Assembly (NCBI GenBank): GCA_902518075.1
Contig: CABYEX010000030.1
Coordinates: 1-15,691 of the forward strand
Length of the DNA: 15,691 bases
Origin: Halieaceae bacterium
Lineage (GTDB): Bacteria > Pseudomonadota > Gammaproteobacteria > Pseudomonadales > Halieaceae
Direction: 5' to 3'
The notes beneath the pieces are model-generated. The model saw only the letters and a list, made by a program, of their open reading frames with translations. It was not told where the DNA came from and ran no database searches. A program made the translations under genes and the position numbers. Positions 14,403 through 15,691 of this stretch are shown here, one piece after another (the first letter of the stretch is position 1; each line of letters starts with the position of its first letter).

Positions 14403-14627
14403 TGGCAAAGTGTAGAACGGAGGACGCGGGGTGGGAATGCCGAAAGAAGTGTGAACATGCGCTCCCGTGCACCCAATGTGAACAGCGAGTCTGAGAACTC
14501 CGCTCCGCACACCGAGCGCGGCATGCCATTGCTGTAATACCATCTGCTTCAGCAGCTGCTCGTGGCAGATGTCATGGGAATGATGGCAGCAGCAAGCCGC
14601 ATTGGTAGCAACATAAAAGGGGAACGG

Positions 14628-15515
14628 GTGCAAAGGGAAAGGGTGACGATCACGATCAGGCTGTTGGCGCGTCGGCGCCGTGACCGATTTCACAGGTTAT
14701 GCATCAGCGCGCTCAAGTGGAGTACCTGCTGGGTTGGCGTTGCATTCGCAGAGCCTTGCACTACGCTTGAGGGGAATGCGATTCAGGGCGGCATGTTGCG
14801 TGGGTATACGCTGCCCACTGCCACTGTCACCTTTGCGGAAATCACGGTGCCGGTCTTGCCCGATGGCGCGTTCCTATTGGGCCTGGGTCGAGATATGCCC
14901 CGCTCCAATACATTAACGATCACCACTGACGATACCTGTGTGCAGGAGGTGGCAGTGACGGTGCGGCAATATCGGCTGCAGGAAATTACCGGCGTGCCCC
15001 AGCAAACGGTGACCCCCAGTGAGGAGCACCTTGAGCGTATCCGTGTAGAGCGCGCCAAAGTCCGCAGGGCCAAAGCACAGCGATTGGCTCGCGATGATGG
15101 TTTCCGTGCGGTGCGCGACGGATTTGTTTGGCCGGTCACGGGCCGCATCAGCGGCGTCTATGGTAGCCAGCGGATCTACAACGGGACGCGGGGGACACCG
15201 CATTATGGGGTCGATGTTGCGAGACCCACGGGCACGCCGGTTACTGCGCCGGCAGCGGGGGTGGTCACTCTCGCTGAGCCCGACCTCTTTTACTCGGGGG
15301 GCACGGTGATCCTTGACCACGGCTATGGACTCTCCTCCTCGTTCCTGCATTTAAGTGAGGTGTCCGTCGCGGTGGGCGATCAACTCGCGCCCGATGATCT
15401 GATTGGCGCAATCGGTGCGACGGGCAGGGCCACCGGTCCCCATCTCGACTGGCGTATGAGCTGGTTTAACCAGCGCATTGACCCCCAGTTGCTGGTACCG
15501 CCAATGCCTGAGTGA
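14628..15515 (+). CDS. Exported M23-family (LytM-type) peptidase with Asp at the third zinc-ligand position
   Basis: Taken from GTG at 14628 the product has 295 residues. It has an arginine-rich N-terminus and a hydrophobic stretch ending in GVAFA (about residue 42), consistent with secretion. A beta-rich linker follows, then a charged helix (about 132-155). The M23 domain lies at the C-terminus with HYGVD (His192, Asp196), FLHLS (His241) and GPHLDWRM (His272, Asp274). In LytM enzymes the last motif is HxH and its second His binds zinc; here it is Asp. M23 peptidases cut peptidoglycan cross-bridges, or act as inactive amidase activators when ligands are lost. The start is uncertain: GTG 14628 has AAGGGG five bases upstream, GTG 14643 and TTG 14664 are alternatives, and the frame stays open to 14562. 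It is divergent from greB. Confidence 0.85.
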   Translation: MQRERVTITIRLLARRRRDRFHRLCISALKWSTCWVGVAFAEPCTTLEGNAIQGGMLRGYTLPTATVTFAEITVPVLPDGAFLLGLGRDMPRSNTLTITTDDTCVQEVAVTVRQYRLQEITGVPQQTVTPSEEHLERIRVERAKVRRAKAQRLARDDGFRAVRDGFVWPVTGRISGVYGSQRIYNGTRGTPHYGVDVARPTGTPVTAPAAGVVTLAEPDLFYSGGTVILDHGYGLSSSFLHLSEVSVAVGDQLAPDDLIGAIGATGRATGPHLDWRMSWFNQRIDPQLLVPPMPE

Positions 15516-15616
15516 GCATCGCGCTGGCGGCGGGTATTCATTCCTGCGTCGGACAGGACGGTGCTCTCCGGGTTACAAGGCCGTATACTTTGTTTTTTCA
15601 ACGGCAGGACTAACCC

Positions 15617-15691
15617 GTGCTCGACCCCAAGTTGCTTAATATCCTTGTCTGCCCGGTGAGCAAGGCGCCTTTGGTCTACAACGAGGAAACA
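15617..15691 (+). CDS. Trm112/YcaR-like small zinc-ribbon-type protein (5' part only)
   Basis: The window ends after 25 codons. The visible N-terminus, MLDPKLLNILVCPVSKAPL, matches the LL.I..CPV.K..L pattern of YcaR/UPF0434 proteins of the Trm112 family. These are about 60 residues long and usually lie by lpxK and kdsB in gammaproteobacteria. The start is GTG with AGGA seven bases upstream (15606-15609). A TATACT -10-like hexamer lies at 15584-15589 with no convincing -35. Only one of the family's usual paired cysteines is visible before the edge: the CP.C position reads CPVS. Confidence 0.75.
   Translation, partial: MLDPKLLNILVCPVSKAPLVYNEET

Noticed and set aside
14551..14560. Perfect 10-bp palindrome AGCAGCTGCT between greB and the M23 gene
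   Set aside because: Short, no promoter elements found around it, and palindromes of this length are expected by chance in such GC-rich DNA.
14403..14693. Open 97-codon extension upstream of GreB
   Set aside because: It is Cys/His/Pro-rich with no resemblance to GreB and overlaps the start of the divergent M23 gene. GreB aligns fully from 14402.

Overview
The window reads as chromosomal DNA of a Gram-negative, aerobic gammaproteobacterium. Two outer-membrane TonB-dependent receptors, a GreB factor, a Bfr/Bfd iron-storage pair and a YcaR-like (Trm112) gene all fit that group. The mix of lipid or carboxylate CoA chemistry with TonB receptors resembles marine heterotrophs of the Halieaceae (OM60/NOR5) kind. 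That assignment is an inference from gene content; there is no rRNA in the window.

Layout. Bases 1-241 hold the end of a small basic protein of unknown function and its terminator. Bases 267-1159 hold two overlapping hot-dog genes that look like the two halves of a split enoyl-CoA hydratase. A class I acyl-CoA synthetase (2788-1190, minus) converges on them. A small PepSY-type membrane protein (3018-3455, plus) is separated from a large TonB-dependent receptor (6137-3525, minus) by a strong bidirectional terminator. The receptor lies behind two consecutive CaiB/BaiF (family III) CoA-transferases (8631-7438 and 7424-6225, minus). A secreted YtcJ-like amidohydrolase (8765-10471, plus) is divergent from the transferases, and the 133-bp gap between them carries a promoter with a palindrome in its spacer.

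From 10472 the theme becomes iron. A promoter embedded in overlapping Fur boxes drives a Fiu-like catecholate siderophore receptor (10765-12888). The bfr and bfd genes follow on the minus strand; bfd has its own Fur box and a perfect -35, and bfr has a consensus-like promoter without one. The right end is housekeeping: greB (minus), an M23 peptidase with an unusual zinc-ligand position (plus), and the first 25 codons of a Trm112/YcaR-like protein running off the edge.

How the genes may work together (inference). Bases 267-10471 look like a catabolic cluster. The TonB receptor would import a bulky compound, the exported amidohydrolase would cleave it in the periplasm, the ligase and two CoA-transferases would activate the acid, and the split hydratase would hydrate an enoyl-CoA intermediate. 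No acyl-CoA dehydrogenase, thiolase or regulator lies inside the window, so the pathway is incomplete here and its substrate cannot be named. Bases 10680-13871 form a separate Fur-controlled iron uptake and iron release module.
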